Positions 1 to 9,253 are shown, numbered from the stretch's first letter. The stretch is 64,000 bases of DNA from Anoxybacillus mongoliensis (GCF_014201515.1 NZ_JACHEQ010000003.1:124001-188000), one strand, 5' to 3'. Numbers and translations are program-made. The notes: generated by a model from the letters alone, not told the origin.

Positions 1-32
1 CATTCAAACCATTCGTTTTTTTGTTTTTCCAT
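1..32 (-). CDS. lepB: Start of a probable type I signal peptidase (partial)
   Basis: Only the first ten codons are inside the window (MEKQKNEWFE), running off the left edge. The ATG at 32 follows a good purine-rich ribosome-binding site (AGGTGGGAGAAGG). A charged N-terminus followed by NEWFE resembles the cytoplasmic leader of Bacillaceae type I signal peptidases, which precedes their membrane anchor. From memory, a signal peptidase gene sits between rplS and rbgA in Geobacillus-type genomes, which fits the position. The alternative, rbgA/ylqF, normally begins with a sequence like MTIQWFPGHM, which is not seen. The assignment rests on ten residues and synteny only. Confidence 0.5.
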   Translation of the reverse strand, partial: MEKQKNEWFE

Positions 33-60
33 CCTTCTCCCACCTATATGATACATGTTG

Positions 61-86
61 AAAAAGGAGCTTGATGATCAAGCTCC
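61..86 (-). terminator. Rho-independent terminator after rplS
   Basis: A perfect 9-bp stem (66-74 with 78-86) with a 3-nt loop is followed, on the minus strand, by five T residues (61-65). It lies directly downstream of the rplS stop codon and separates rplS from the next gene. Confidence 0.9.
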
Positions 87-104
87 TCGCAATCATTTCG
101 TTTG

Positions 105-449
105 TTAGATGATTTCTTTGATGCGTGCTGCTTTACCGCGGAGTTGACGCAAGTAATACAATTTCGCGCGACGAACTTTACCGCGACGAACAACTTCTAA
201 TTTAGCAATCTTCGGCGTGTGTAATGGGAATGTACGCTCAACACCTACACCGTAAGATACTTTACGAACTGTAAATGTTTCGCTAATTCCACCACCACGA
301 CGCTTGATAACCACGCCCTCAAATACTTGGATACGTTCACGGTTTCCTTCAACAACTTTCACGTGAACGCGCACTGTGTCACCAGGGCGGAATTCAGGAA
401 GATCGTTACGTAGTTGTTCTTTTGTAATTTCTTGAATTAAATGATGCAT
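105..449 (-). CDS. rplS: 50S ribosomal protein L19
   Basis: L19 is a large-subunit protein at the interface with the 30S subunit. The 114-residue product contains the family's core ([13 protein letters not shown] near residue 20, IQVFEGVVI, a [11 protein letters not shown] motif and an [14 protein letters not shown] tail) and has the usual length of 114-115 residues. The open frame could start ten codons upstream, but the GGAAGGAG ribosome-binding site and homologue length favour the ATG of MHHLIQEI at 449; the ATG one codon earlier (452) is also possible. It is the last gene of the rpsP-trmD type cluster, has a candidate promoter and leader of its own upstream, and ends at a strong terminator. 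Confidence 0.97.
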   Translation of the reverse strand: MHHLIQEITKEQLRNDLPEFRPGDTVRVHVKVVEGNRERIQVFEGVVIKRRGGGISETFTVRKVSYGVGVERTFPLHTPKIAKLEVVRRGKVRRAKLYYLRQLRGKAARIKEII

Positions 450-470
450 CATCTTCATCTCCTTCCAACA

Positions 471-512
471 GATGCTCATGCCTATGTTTATCGTTCATAG
501 CAGCGGAACATC
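471..512 (-). promoter_or_regulatory. Candidate L19 (rplS) autoregulatory leader RNA
   Basis: The rplS 5' untranslated region folds into two stacked helices: an outer 7-bp stem (471-477 with 506-512, one G-U pair) and an inner 7-bp stem (479-486 with 496-502, one bulged base), ending about ten bases before the ribosome-binding site. A compact two-helix element just upstream of rplS is what the known Firmicutes L19 leader family looks like, where L19 is thought to repress its own synthesis. The structure is read from the sequence; family membership is inferred from position. Confidence 0.55.
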
Positions 513-542
513 GTTTTACGTGCGACGTAAGTCACAACGTTT

Positions 543-571
543 ATACTAGCATAAAGATGTACCGGATGCAA
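543..571 (-). promoter_or_regulatory. Possible sigma-A promoter for rplS
   Basis: On the minus strand TTGCAT (571-566) and TAGTAT (548-543) are separated by 17 nt. The matches to consensus are moderate, but the spacing is ideal and the position, between the trmD stop and the L19 leader, suits independent rplS transcription. Confidence 0.4.
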
Positions 572-574
572 GAG

Positions 575-1312
575 TTACCGCTTATTTTTTTCCCATTGTT
601 CAATCCATTTTTTTTGTTGTTCCGTTAGTTCATACGTCTCCAACAAGTCTGGTCGACGCAGCCATGTGCGACGCAACGATTGTTTTTGACGCCACTCTTC
701 AATTAAACGGTGATTACCCGAAAGAAGAACATCTGGTACTTTCATGCCACGAAAATCGGCAGGGCGTGTATAATGTGGATGCTCAAGCAAGCCAGAGCTA
801 TACGAATCGTGTACGGGCGAATGTTCATTGCCGAGCACGCCTGGAAGCAGACGAACAACGCTGTCGATGACGACCATCGCTGCGAGTTCTCCGCCTGTTA
901 AGACATAATCTCCAATGGAAATTTCGTCTGTGACAAGATGCTCACGAATGCGCTCGTCGTAGCCTTCATAATGTCCGCAAATGAAAATGATATGTTGTTC
1001 TTTAGCAAGTTCCTCTGCTTTTTTTTGCGTGTAACGTTCACCTTGTGGACAGAGTAAAATAATGCGCGGACGATGATCGCTTTGTTTCGTTAAATGATCG
1101 ACAGCATCGAAAATCGGTTGTGGTTTTAATACCATGCCTGCGCCCCCGCCGTAAGGGTAGTCATCCACCGTTTGATGTTTATTATCGGCAAATTCACGAA
1201 AGTTGACGAGTTGAAACGTGACTGCTCCTTTTTCTTGTGCGCGCTTTAAAATTGACTCGTTGAACACACCAGTAAACATTGTTGGAAATAAGGTGAGCAC
1301 ATCAATTTTCAT
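575..1312 (-). CDS. trmD: tRNA (guanine-37-N1) methyltransferase
   Basis: TrmD methylates G37 of tRNAs reading CCN, CUN and CGG codons using S-adenosylmethionine, preventing +1 frameshifting. The 245-residue protein has the complete SPOUT trefoil-knot signatures: [12 protein letters not shown] near residue 50, [10 protein letters not shown] at 113, the knot segment [12 protein letters not shown] at 133, and the C-terminal [10 protein letters not shown] and [14 protein letters not shown] stretch at 180-208. Length is normal. The start at 1312 overlaps the rimM stop by four bases, so the pair is probably translationally coupled. Synteny (rpsP-khpA-ylqD-rimM-trmD-rplS) matches Bacillus. Confidence 0.98.
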   Translation of the reverse strand: MKIDVLTLFPTMFTGVFNESILKRAQEKGAVTFQLVNFREFADNKHQTVDDYPYGGGAGMVLKPQPIFDAVDHLTKQSDHRPRIILLCPQGERYTQKKAEELAKEQHIIFICGHYEGYDERIREHLVTDEISIGDYVLTGGELAAMVVIDSVVRLLPGVLGNEHSPVHDSYSSGLLEHPHYTRPADFRGMKVPDVLLSGNHRLIEEWRQKQSLRRTWLRRPDLLETYELTEQQKKWIEQWEKNKR

Positions 1313-1824
1313 TCGTCAAGCAGTCCTTCCATCACATGAATCGTAATCGTTTTGTTTTCTACATCGACTTGTTTGACGACATCTGCAATGTATGGGATTA
1401 ACACATCCCCACCTTTTTTTCGTTTGACGACCCATACGTCATTAGCGCCCGGTGTTAAGATTTCTTTTACTTCGCCAATCGTTTCACCATCTTCTGTCAC
1501 GACCGTACAACCGATAATTTCGTGAAAATAATATTCTCCTTCGTTAAGCGGTTGTAATTGGGTTTCTGGTACTTTAATGATTGCCCCTTTAAACTGTTCA
1601 ACTAAGTTAATGTTGTCGTATCCTTCAAACGTTAATAAATCAAACGTCTTATGAACCCGATGGCTCGCCACTTTGACTTCAATTGGCGGCTTGTTTTCCA
1701 TAAAAATATATAGCACATTTCCGACTTTATACCGCTCTTCTGCAAAATCTGTGCGTGAAATCACGCGCACTTCACCGCGAATGCCATGCGTATTGACAAT
1801 TTTTCCGACATGAAACCATTTCAC
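1309..1824 (-). CDS. rimM: Ribosome maturation factor RimM
   Basis: RimM binds S19 and assists maturation of the 30S head and processing of 16S rRNA. The sequence shows the N-terminal beta-barrel signature ([16 protein letters not shown]) and a C-terminal PRC-barrel ([29 protein letters not shown]). The reading frame opens at a GTG at 1833, but that codon touches the ribosome-binding site; the second GTG at 1824 lies eight bases after GCGAGGAG and gives MKWFHVGK, like homologues. The protein is then 171 residues. The 3' end overlaps trmD by four bases and the start lies just inside a few bases of the ylqD stop. Confidence 0.95.
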   Translation of the reverse strand: MKWFHVGKIVNTHGIRGEVRVISRTDFAEERYKVGNVLYIFMENKPPIEVKVASHRVHKTFDLLTFEGYDNINLVEQFKGAIIKVPETQLQPLNEGEYYFHEIIGCTVVTEDGETIGEVKEILTPGANDVWVVKRKKGGDVLIPYIADVVKQVDVENKTITIHVMEGLLDE

Positions 1825-1829
1825 AACGA

Positions 1830-2213
1830 TCACTCCTCGCGTATATCAACAACGATTCCATCTTCAATGATAATCGTTTTTTGAGGCGTCCAACGCTCAC
1901 CAATGTGAACGTCGATGATCGCCTCTACCTCTCGTTCTTTTATTTCGCTTCCTATCGGTAATATGCGCAATTGTTCGAGCAGGAAATCAAGTTCTGCTAT
2001 TTTTCGACGGCGAACTTGCATTTCTCGTTCAAACTTTTCTTTAATTTGTTTCGGTGGAAACGATGTTTGCTTTTCCATTCGTTTCTGTTCAAAGATGAGC
2101 TGCTCACATTGTTGTTCAAGTTGCTGTTTTTGTTTTGTAAATTGTTGTATAAGTTGTTGCTTGCTTTTTTCTGTCAGTCGTTGCTTCACTTCAACCGTTT
2201 GAATGATTTTCAT
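1830..2213 (-). CDS. ylqD: YlqD family protein of unknown function
   Basis: A 127-residue protein of the YlqD family. Residues about 10-80 are rich in Gln, Lys and Glu with a heptad pattern (repeats of KQQL, EQQ and KRME), predicting a long coiled coil; the last third is more globular ([21 protein letters not shown]). No enzymatic motif is visible. It sits between khpA and rimM, as in B. subtilis, and overlaps the rimM open frame, so a role connected with ribosome assembly or RNA is possible but is only contextual. The start ATG at 2213 follows AAAGGCGGTG. Confidence 0.85.
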   Translation of the reverse strand: MKIIQTVEVKQRLTEKSKQQLIQQFTKQKQQLEQQCEQLIFEQKRMEKQTSFPPKQIKEKFEREMQVRRRKIAELDFLLEQLRILPIGSEIKEREVEAIIDVHIGERWTPQKTIIIEDGIVVDIREE

Positions 2214-2234
2214 GGCGCACCGCCTTTCTGAACG

Positions 2235-2255
2235 AAAAAAGGGGAGGTGTCTCCC
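2235..2255 (-). terminator. Weak terminator or attenuator between khpA and ylqD
   Basis: On the minus strand a 5-bp GC-rich stem (GGGAG/CTCCC, 2242-2246 with 2251-2255) with a 4-nt loop is followed by six T residues. The stem is short, so it may only reduce read-through into ylqD. Confidence 0.4.
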
Positions 2256-2261
2256 TCTCCC

Positions 2262-2489
2262 TTACTCTTCGATGCGTACGTCTATTCGCTTCTTCGACTC
2301 ATTTGCTGCTTGAACAACGGTGCGAATGGCTTGAATCATTCGCCCGTTTTTTCCGATCACTTTTCCAACGTCTTCTTGATGAAGTGCAATCGCATATGTG
2401 ATCGATTGTTGTTGTTCCGTTTCGCGAATGACGACGCATTCCGGATGATCGACAAGTGACCGAACAATTGTCTCAAGCAACGTCTTCAT
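2262..2489 (-). CDS. khpA: KH-domain RNA-binding protein KhpA
   Basis: A 75-residue single KH-domain protein. The GxxG loop is seen in DVGKVIGKNGRMIQAIRTVV around residues 38-57, and the N-terminal helix MKTLLETIVRSLVDHPECV is typical. In other Firmicutes KhpA pairs with KhpB (Jag/EloR) and binds RNA to influence cell elongation; that role is family knowledge. It lies three bases downstream of rpsP and is surely cotranscribed with it. Length agrees with homologues (about 75-81 residues). Confidence 0.93.
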   Translation of the reverse strand: MKTLLETIVRSLVDHPECVVIRETEQQQSITYAIALHQEDVGKVIGKNGRMIQAIRTVVQAANESKKRIDVRIEE

Positions 2490-2492
2490 ATA

Positions 2493-2765
2493 TTACTTTC
2501 CGTACTTTAAGTTGTGGAATTTTTCTAAAATTCCTTGTTTTGAAAGCAAGTTGCGCACCGTGTCAGATGGTTTTGCACCGTTTTGCAACCATTTTAATGC
2601 AAGCTCTTCGTTAATTTTGATTTCTGCAGGCTCTGTTAAAGGATTGTATGTGCCGATTGTTTCGATGAAACGACCGTCACGTGGAGAACGAGAGTCTGCA
2701 ACAACGATACGATAGAATGGTGATTTTTTTGCACCCATACGTTTTAAACGAATTTTTACTGCCAT
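2493..2765 (-). CDS. rpsP: 30S ribosomal protein S16
   Basis: S16 is a small-subunit assembly protein. The 90-residue product begins [26 protein letters not shown] (family signature at residues 3-25) and contains [12 protein letters not shown] and the [15 protein letters not shown] stretch. The ATG at 2765 follows CGGAGGTGCTATC. A strong promoter lies about 40-70 bases upstream, so rpsP can start a transcript covering khpA, ylqD, rimM and trmD as well as being served by read-through from ffh. Confidence 0.98.
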   Translation of the reverse strand: MAVKIRLKRMGAKKSPFYRIVVADSRSPRDGRFIETIGTYNPLTEPAEIKINEELALKWLQNGAKPSDTVRNLLSKQGILEKFHNLKYGK

Positions 2766-2803
2766 GATGATAGCACCTCCGAAAATATTTCACACAAGAT
2801 AGT

Positions 2804-2832
2804 ATATTAGCAATAAACGTTTTGTTTGTAAA
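2804..2832 (-). promoter_or_regulatory. Sigma-A promoter for rpsP
   Basis: TTTACA (2832-2827) and TAATAT (2809-2804) are separated by exactly 17 nt on the minus strand, in the gap between ffh and rpsP. This is close to the sigma-A consensus. Confidence 0.75.
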
Positions 2833-2860
2833 GTGTTTTTTCTTAACACTGTTGTTTTGT

Positions 2861-4201
2861 TTACATGAACGGGAAGCGGAATCCTTTCTTTTTCCCTTTT
2901 GGCATTGTTGTCATCATTTTCATCATTTTTTTCATTTCGTCAAACTGTTTTAACAACCGATTGACGTCTTGAACTGTCGTTCCGCTTCCTTTGGCAATTC
3001 GCTTTTTGCGACTTGAGTTAATGATGTCTGGATTCATTTTTTCTTCTTTTGTCATCGAACGAATGATCGCTTCAACGCGGCTAATTTGTTTTTCGTCAAT
3101 TTGTAAGTTGTTTAAGCCTTTTACTTTGTTTGCACCCGGAAGCATTTTTAAAATTTCATCGAGCGGGCCGAGTTTACGCACTTGCCCAAGCTGTTCTAAA
3201 AAGTCGTCAAGTGTAAATGATGCGGTGCGCATTTTTTGCTCGAGCTCTTTTGCTTTTTCTTCATCGACAGCCGCTTGCGCTTTCTCGATGAGCGTCAACA
3301 CATCACCCATCCCTAAAATACGCGAAGCCATCCGCTCCGGATGAAACGGCTCAAGCGCATCGAGTTTTTCGCCCATACCGACAAATTTAATTGGCGTGTT
3401 CGTGACCGCTTTAATCGATAATGCTGCCCCGCCGCGCGTATCGCCGTCGAGCTTTGTTAAAATGACGCCCGTTAGTCCAAGCTGTTCGTTAAAGCTTTGC
3501 GCGACGTTGACCGCATCTTGTCCTGTCATCGCATCGACAACGAGGAAAATTTCATCGGGTTTCGTCACTTCTTTAATTTGTTTTAATTCGTCCATGAGCG
3601 CTTCGTCAATGTGCAATCGCCCCGCAGTATCGATTAATACGTAATCATGATGTTCTTCTTTTGCTTTTGCGATCGCTTGCTTAGCAATTTCAACCGGACT
3701 CACTTGATCGCCAAGCGAAAACACAGGGATGTTCAGCTGCTTTCCTAACGTCTCAAGCTGTTTGATCGCTGCTGGACGATAAATATCAGCTGCGACAAGC
3801 AACGGTTTACGGTTATGTTTTTTACGTAATAAATTTGCTAGTTTCCCCGTCGTTGTCGTTTTCCCTGCCCCTTGCAAACCGACCATCATAACGACTGTTG
3901 GTGGACGGCTCGCTACGGCAATTTTGCTGTTCTCTCCCCCCATCAGCTCCGTCAATTCTTCTTTCACGACTTTAATGACTTGCTGTCCTGGGGTTAAGCT
4001 TTTCATTACCTCTTGTCCGATAGCTCGTTCGCTTACTTTTTTTACAAAGTCTTTGACGACTTTAAAATTGACATCCGCTTCTAATAGCGCTAGCCGCACT
4101 TCGCGCATCATTTCCTTTACATCGGCTTCCGTGACTTTGCCTTTGCCACGAATTTTATTCATGACATGTTGCAGACGGTCGGCCAATCCTTCAAATGCCA
4201 T
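2861..4201 (-). CDS. ffh: Signal recognition particle protein Ffh
   Basis: Ffh is the SRP54 GTPase that, with the small cytoplasmic RNA, targets nascent membrane proteins to FtsY. The 446-residue protein shows the N domain (1-~95), the G domain with P-loop GLQGAGKTTTTGKLA near 109, the insertion box region DIYRPAAI and QL, DTAGR near 190, TKLDGDTRGGA near 249, and a Met-rich M domain at the end (MKKMMKMMTTMPKGKKKGFRF), which binds RNA and signal peptide. It follows ylxM by 12 bases; the two are usually cotranscribed. Confidence 0.98.
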   Translation of the reverse strand: MAFEGLADRLQHVMNKIRGKGKVTEADVKEMMREVRLALLEADVNFKVVKDFVKKVSERAIGQEVMKSLTPGQQVIKVVKEELTELMGGENSKIAVASRPPTVVMMVGLQGAGKTTTTGKLANLLRKKHNRKPLLVAADIYRPAAIKQLETLGKQLNIPVFSLGDQVSPVEIAKQAIAKAKEEHHDYVLIDTAGRLHIDEALMDELKQIKEVTKPDEIFLVVDAMTGQDAVNVAQSFNEQLGLTGVILTKLDGDTRGGAALSIKAVTNTPIKFVGMGEKLDALEPFHPERMASRILGMGDVLTLIEKAQAAVDEEKAKELEQKMRTASFTLDDFLEQLGQVRKLGPLDEILKMLPGANKVKGLNNLQIDEKQISRVEAIIRSMTKEEKMNPDIINSSRKKRIAKGSGTTVQDVNRLLKQFDEMKKMMKMMTTMPKGKKKGFRFPFM

Positions 4202-4213
4202 CGTTACCGCCCC

Positions 4214-4546
4214 CTACTCTAATTTCTCCAACTCCACAACGATCCTCATCAACTCTTCATCGTTCGGATAGCGTTCGGCTATATGCGCTTTTAATCGATG
4301 TAATAGCTTGTGCCGTTGCTGAAACTTTTGAAAGAGCAATAGCTTTTGCTCATAATCTTCTAGCATCGCTTCCGTTCGTTTAATGTTATCATATACAGCT
4401 TGACGACTCACTTCGTACTCTTCGGCAATTTCACCGAGGGAGTAATCGTCTAAGTAATAAAGGGACATATAGTTCCGTTGCTTCGGTGTCAACAACGATT
4501 GATAAAAATCGTATAAATAGTTCATTCTCGTTGTTTTTTCTAGCAT
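4214..4546 (-). CDS. ylxM: YlxM/p13-like helix-turn-helix protein, SRP-associated
   Basis: A 110-residue protein with a sigma-70 region-4-like helix-turn-helix ([24 protein letters not shown], about residues 36-60) preceded by [17 protein letters not shown]. In streptococci the YlxM homologue binds SRP RNA and stimulates SRP GTPase activity; here the adjacency to ffh supports the same role. The C-terminal half is a charged helical region. The start at 4546 fits [15 protein letters not shown], matching homologues. Its own promoter sits just beyond ftsY. Confidence 0.93.
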   Translation of the reverse strand: MLEKTTRMNYLYDFYQSLLTPKQRNYMSLYYLDDYSLGEIAEEYEVSRQAVYDNIKRTEAMLEDYEQKLLLFQKFQQRHKLLHRLKAHIAERYPNDEELMRIVVELEKLE

Positions 4547-4587
4547 GAAACTCCCCCCTGTTAAGTGAAACGCCTTTACATGACTTT

Positions 4588-4616
4588 AGTGTATATGTTT
4601 TATCCGATGCTGTCAA
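4588..4616 (-). promoter_or_regulatory. Sigma-A promoter for ylxM-ffh
   Basis: TTGACA (4616-4611) and TACACT (4593-4588) with a 17-nt spacer on the minus strand, beginning one base after the ftsY stop codon. The -35 is perfect and the -10 matches at four of six positions. Confidence 0.7.
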
Positions 4617-4617
4617 G

Positions 4618-5616
4618 TCATTCTCCTTGCGTCTCTTCTCGTTCCATAAACGTTGAAAATAATCCGTACACGAATTGTTCGGCGTTAAACGGCTCTAAAT
4701 CGTCCATTTTTTCTCCTAACCCAACAAACTTCACCGGAATGTTTAACTCATGGCGGATCGCTAACACAATGCCACCTTTTGCCGTTCCATCTAGTTTGGT
4801 GAGCACAATACCGGTAACATTCGTTGCTTCTTTAAACGTTTTCGCTTGGCTCATCGCATTTTGTCCTGTCGTTGCATCTAACACAAGCAACACTTCGTGC
4901 GGTGCACCCGGCACTTCCCGTTCAATAACGCGCTTCACTTTTTCTAGCTCTTTCATTAAATTCACCTTATTTTGTAAACGTCCAGCAGTGTCGCACAATA
5001 AAATGTCAACATTTCGCGATTTTGCTGCTTGAATGGCATCATACATGACCGCAGCAGGATCTGAGCCAGCTGATTGTTTAATCACTTCAACGCCAACGCG
5101 CTCGCCCCATACTTCAAGCTGTTCAATCGCACCAGCACGGAACGTATCGCCTGCAGCAAGCATTACTTTTTTTCCTTCGTTTTTTAATTTGTATGCCAAC
5201 TTTCCAATTGTCGTTGTTTTTCCAACGCCGTTGACACCGACGAATAAAATGACCGTTAAACCGTTTGGCTGGATGTTTAGTTCTGTCGTTTCGTCCCCGC
5301 TTGTTTGATATATGTCAATGAGTTTTTCGGAAATGACACTATACATTTCTTTTGGATCTTGAATGTTGCGGCGTTTTACTTCCATTTTCAACTCATCAAT
5401 GAAATCCATCACCGTTGCAACACCGACGTCTGAAGCAATTAAAATTTCTTCCAGCTCTTCAAAAAACTCTTCATCCACTTTTCGATAACGAGCGATTAAA
5501 TCATTTACTTTTCCAGCGAATGAGTCGCGTGTTTTTTCTAAGCCACGCTTAAACTTTTCCGTTACGGTATCCGCTTGTTTTGCAATTTTTTCTTTTAATT
5601 TTTTAAAAAAGCTCAT
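4618..5616 (-). CDS. ftsY: Signal recognition particle receptor FtsY
   Basis: FtsY is the membrane-associated GTPase that docks the SRP-ribosome complex. The 332-residue protein has a short charged N-terminus ([20 protein letters not shown]) without the long acidic domain of E. coli, then the NG domain: [17 protein letters not shown] near residue 130, DTFRAGA near 162, DTAGRLQNK near 213 and [10 protein letters not shown] near 273. It follows smc by six bases (smc-ftsY, as in Bacillus). The start ATG at 5616 has AAAGGATG upstream. No anomalies. Confidence 0.98.
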   Translation of the reverse strand: MSFFKKLKEKIAKQADTVTEKFKRGLEKTRDSFAGKVNDLIARYRKVDEEFFEELEEILIASDVGVATVMDFIDELKMEVKRRNIQDPKEMYSVISEKLIDIYQTSGDETTELNIQPNGLTVILFVGVNGVGKTTTIGKLAYKLKNEGKKVMLAAGDTFRAGAIEQLEVWGERVGVEVIKQSAGSDPAAVMYDAIQAAKSRNVDILLCDTAGRLQNKVNLMKELEKVKRVIEREVPGAPHEVLLVLDATTGQNAMSQAKTFKEATNVTGIVLTKLDGTAKGGIVLAIRHELNIPVKFVGLGEKMDDLEPFNAEQFVYGLFSTFMEREETQGE

Positions 5617-5622
5617 CGTTTT

Positions 5623-8600
5623 TCATCCTTTCCTTTCAGCTGCTTCTTCGAGTCGAACGGAAACAAGTTTCGATACACCTGATTGTTGCATCGTTACTCC
5701 GTATAGTACATCCGCTTCTTCCATCGTTCCTTTTCGATGCGTAATGACGATAAATTGCGTTTCGCTGCTAAATGTTTTCAAATATTTCGCATATCGTTGC
5801 ACGTTTGCTTCATCGAGTGCGGCTTCTACTTCATCGAGCACGCAAAACGGAACAGGGCGAACGTTTAAAATAGCAAATAAAAGAGCGATCGCCGTTAACG
5901 CCCGCTCACCACCTGATAATAAGCTTAAGTGTTGTAGTTTTTTTCCTGGCGGTTGGGCGACAATATCGACACCGGTATGAAGTAAATCGCTCGGATCCGT
6001 CAGCTGCAAATCCGCTTTACCTCCTCCAAACAATTCGACGAACACACGAGCAAATTGAGCACGAATTTGTTCAAACGTCGTCGCGAATCTTCGTTTCATT
6101 TCATCGTCCATTTCGTCAATGACTTGATACAATGTATCTTTCGCTCGTTGTAAATCTTCTTTTTGTTCCGTTAAAAAGCGATGGCGTTCGGAGACACGTT
6201 CATATTCTTCGATCGCCCCAAGGTTCACCGTTCCAAGCTCATCAATGGCAAGTTGGATGAGCTTTACTTTTTTTCGCGCTTCTTGGGCAGGGATATGGAG
6301 CGGGAACGCTTCTTTCGCCGCTTCAAATGACAACTTGTATTCTTCGCGAAGTTTGTTTAACAAGTGATCGAGCTCCATATCAAAACGAGCGAGCTTCACT
6401 TCTTCGTCTTTTAACGTATCGGTTAGTTGTTTATGCTGACGTTTCAATTCTTTTATTTCTTTTTCGAACTGTTCAAGCTTCGTTTGATAGTCTAGTCGCT
6501 GTTCACGTCGGCTTGCGATGAGTTGAATCGTTTCTTCTTTTTGCTTCATTTTTTCTTCGCATATTCGTTCGAGTTGTTGCTCATCTTCCGTTTGTTCATT
6601 CATATGATAGAGAAGTTGGTTGCGCTCATGCTCCATTTGTGCACGAGTTCGCTTTGTTTCTTCCCATTCTTCGATGAGTCGGCGCACGTGTTGCTCTTCG
6701 TTTCTTACATGTTCTTGCTTTTCGGCGAGCGCCACTTTCAAAGCGGTAAGCTGTTCTTGCATTTGTTCTTTTGATTGTTGCTCGAGTTGTTTTTTCTCTG
6801 TCCATTGCTTTACTTGTTCGTCAATGTCGGTAATTTTTTGCTCGAGCGTCTCAAGCAATTGCACAACATGATGAAGGCGAGCAGTAAGCTCTTGCTTTTC
6901 TTCTTCAAGCGTTTGTCGTTCATAACGATATACAGCGAGTCGCTCGTCCATATGCTTTTTGCGAAGATCGAGTTCCATCCATGCACTTTTTTCTTCTTGT
7001 AGCGCCATGCGGCTCGCTTCTAGTTCGGCATAAAGCGCTGTTCGTTTTTGCTCACCCTTTGCAATCGCTTCTTTTTCACGTTGCACAAGCTGTTCAAGTT
7101 CCAGCGTTTTTCGCTCAGCATCGCGCCAGTTTGCTGTCACTTCTTCTAGCTCACGCGCACGACTTAATAACGAATTTGTCTGTTTATTTACCGTTCCTCC
7201 CGTCATCGCTCCGCCCGGATTCACAACGTCTCCTTCAAGTGTGACGAGACGGTAACGATATTGCAATTGGCGCGCAAGTTCATTTGCTCCTTTTAAATCG
7301 CGGGTAATAATGACCGTTCCAAGAATGTTTGTCATTACTTGTTCGTACGCCGCGTCATATGAAATTAAATCGGAAGCGACACCAACGTAAGCTGGATGTT
7401 TGGCAATGTCCATACGTACCGATGGAGGAAGCGTTTTTCGTTGAATGACGTTGAGCGGCAAAAATGTTGCGCGCCCATATTTATTTTGCTTTAAAAATTG
7501 AATGGCTGCGCGAGCGCTTTGTTCATTTTCCACAACAATATGTTGCGCAGCTCCTCCAAGCGCTACTTCGATCGCTGTCTCTAGCTCAGAAGGCACTGTC
7601 ATCAGCTCAACGACTGCTCCATGAATGCCTAAGAGGCGATCTTTCGCTTTTAACACTTCTTTTACACCTTGGAAAAATCCAGCGTACTCTTGTTGCATCG
7701 CTTCAAGCATTTCTTTTTTTGATTTTATTTTTTGTACATATTGATATGCTTCGTATAACGTTGCTTCTTTTTTGCGATATTGCTCTTTTCGCACCGTTAA
7801 TTGTTGTTCTTCTATTTGAAGCGTTTGTTCTTGTTTATTGATGCGCACTTGCAGTTTTTGAATGTGTTGTTGTTTTTGCTCCCATTGTTCGACGATGTGC
7901 TCGTATGCTTGAATATGTTCATCGTTTGCAGCGATGAGTTGCCGTTGCTTTTCTTCGTTTTTTTGCAGCTGTGTCTCGATATGCATCCGTTCATTTTTTA
8001 ACGTCGCTTGCTCATGAACGAGATCAATATATTCGCTTTTTAATCGTTCAATTTCCGCCTCCGCTTTTGGACCGTAAGCGGAAAGGACGTTATTTTGTTC
8101 TTTTAATTGTGTTTGAAGCATCCGCACATCTGTTTGAAGCTGTTGAAGCAACTTCTTTTTTTCGGCAATCGTCGCTTCAAGTACACGTTCGCGCTCAGCG
8201 AGTTGCGCGATCGTCTGTTCGATTTGTTGTTGTTGCTTATGAGCATTGTTTTTTCGCTCTTTTAATAATTGTTTTTTTCCTTCCATTTTTTCGAGTTCTT
8301 CGCTCACAAGCAATAACACTTGTTGTAAGCCGTCAATCGATTCATCAAGCGCTGTCAGTTCATGCCGCAACTGAGCGATATGCGCTTCTTCTTTTTGTAT
8401 GGTCGTCGCTAGTTCCATCTCGTTTTGTTCATGTAAAGCGAGTTGCGCTTTGAGCGCTTCCCATTTTTCATGTAGCTGTTCAATTTCATAGACGATTAAG
8501 CCGACTTCATACGTCTGTAATTGTTCTTTTTTCTCGATATATTCTTTTGCAATCGATGCTTGTTGTTTCAACGGTTCAAGCTGTTGATTTAATTCGTGTA

Positions 8601-9183
8601 AAATATCTTGCACCCGCTGCAAATGATCTTCTGTTTCGCTCAGCTTGTGTTCAGCCTTTTTTTTCCTCATTTTATATTTTAACACACCCGCTGCATCTTC
8701 AAAAATCATGCGCCGATCTTCTGCTTTACTGCTTAAAATTTCTTCTACTTTTCCTTGGCTAATGATTGAGAAAGCTTCGCGTCCGACACCCGAATCCATA
8801 AACAAATCGACAATGTCTTTTAAGCGGCAAGGTTGCTTGTTAATAAAAAATTCGCTATCGCCTGAACGATAGACGCGTCTTGTGACGCTTACTTCTTCGT
8901 ATTCGAGCGGCAAAAATTGATCGCTATTGTCGAGCGTTAGCGTCACTTCAGCGACATTTAACGGTTTTCGCGATTCACTTCCTGAGAAGATGACGTCTTC
9001 CATTTTTGCTCCGCGAAGCGACTTCGCCGATTGTTCCCCGAGCACCCAACGAATTGCGTCTGTAATATTGCTTTTCCCGCTTCCGTTCGGACCGACGATT
9101 GCCGTCATGCCCGGCACAAAATCGATAGAAATGCGATCCGCAAAAGATTTAAATCCGATAGCTTCTAAACGTTTGAGGAACAC
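5623..9183 (-). CDS. smc: Chromosome segregation ATPase Smc
   Basis: Smc is the core of condensin (with ScpA and ScpB). The 1186-residue protein has the full architecture: Walker A GPNGSGKSNI near residue 32 in the N-terminal head, a long coiled coil (about 165-500), a hinge (about 500-675, ending GGAMTGGTVN), a returning coiled coil, then the C-terminal head with signature LSLLSGGERALTAIALLFA and Walker B FCVLDEVEAALDEANV. Length is normal. The start is a GTG at 9183, six bases after a GGGGG ribosome-binding site. The coiled-coil regions generate many long antisense open frames that are not genes. Confidence 0.98.
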   Translation of the reverse strand: MFLKRLEAIGFKSFADRISIDFVPGMTAIVGPNGSGKSNITDAIRWVLGEQSAKSLRGAKMEDVIFSGSESRKPLNVAEVTLTLDNSDQFLPLEYEEVSVTRRVYRSGDSEFFINKQPCRLKDIVDLFMDSGVGREAFSIISQGKVEEILSSKAEDRRMIFEDAAGVLKYKMRKKKAEHKLSETEDHLQRVQDILHELNQQLEPLKQQASIAKEYIEKKEQLQTYEVGLIVYEIEQLHEKWEALKAQLALHEQNEMELATTIQKEEAHIAQLRHELTALDESIDGLQQVLLLVSEELEKMEGKKQLLKERKNNAHKQQQQIEQTIAQLAERERVLEATIAEKKKLLQQLQTDVRMLQTQLKEQNNVLSAYGPKAEAEIERLKSEYIDLVHEQATLKNERMHIETQLQKNEEKQRQLIAANDEHIQAYEHIVEQWEQKQQHIQKLQVRINKQEQTLQIEEQQLTVRKEQYRKKEATLYEAYQYVQKIKSKKEMLEAMQQEYAGFFQGVKEVLKAKDRLLGIHGAVVELMTVPSELETAIEVALGGAAQHIVVENEQSARAAIQFLKQNKYGRATFLPLNVIQRKTLPPSVRMDIAKHPAYVGVASDLISYDAAYEQVMTNILGTVIITRDLKGANELARQLQYRYRLVTLEGDVVNPGGAMTGGTVNKQTNSLLSRARELEEVTANWRDAERKTLELEQLVQREKEAIAKGEQKRTALYAELEASRMALQEEKSAWMELDLRKKHMDERLAVYRYERQTLEEEKQELTARLHHVVQLLETLEQKITDIDEQVKQWTEKKQLEQQSKEQMQEQLTALKVALAEKQEHVRNEEQHVRRLIEEWEETKRTRAQMEHERNQLLYHMNEQTEDEQQLERICEEKMKQKEETIQLIASRREQRLDYQTKLEQFEKEIKELKRQHKQLTDTLKDEEVKLARFDMELDHLLNKLREEYKLSFEAAKEAFPLHIPAQEARKKVKLIQLAIDELGTVNLGAIEEYERVSERHRFLTEQKEDLQRAKDTLYQVIDEMDDEMKRRFATTFEQIRAQFARVFVELFGGGKADLQLTDPSDLLHTGVDIVAQPPGKKLQHLSLLSGGERALTAIALLFAILNVRPVPFCVLDEVEAALDEANVQRYAKYLKTFSSETQFIVITHRKGTMEEADVLYGVTMQQSGVSKLVSVRLEEAAERKG

Positions 9184-9217
9184 ATATATCCCCCTTTATC
9201 TAAAAGATGTGACAGTA

Positions 9218-9253
9218 AACAAGGCTGTCCTTTCGCACTGGATCAGCCTTGTT
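9218..9253 (-). terminator. Stem-loop between rnc and smc
   Basis: A 10-bp perfect stem (9218-9227 with 9244-9253) with a 16-nt loop overlaps the rnc stop codon. The minus-strand sequence after it (TTACTG) is poorly T-rich, so it may act as an RNA-stability or processing structure rather than a full terminator. Confidence 0.4.

Noticed and set aside
2832-2850. Stem AGTGTT/AACACT between ffh and rpsP as an ffh terminator
   Set aside because: On the minus strand it is followed by TTAC rather than a T-run, and it overlaps the -35 box of the rpsP promoter; it may be incidental.
4431-4616. A second minus-strand frame of 61 codons overlapping ylxM
   Set aside because: It covers the ylxM promoter and is out of frame with the conserved helix-turn-helix; no homology.
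7971-8453. A 160-codon plus-strand open frame opposite smc
   Set aside because: It is one of several antisense frames caused by the biased codon use of the Smc coiled coil; no ribosome-binding site or homology is visible.
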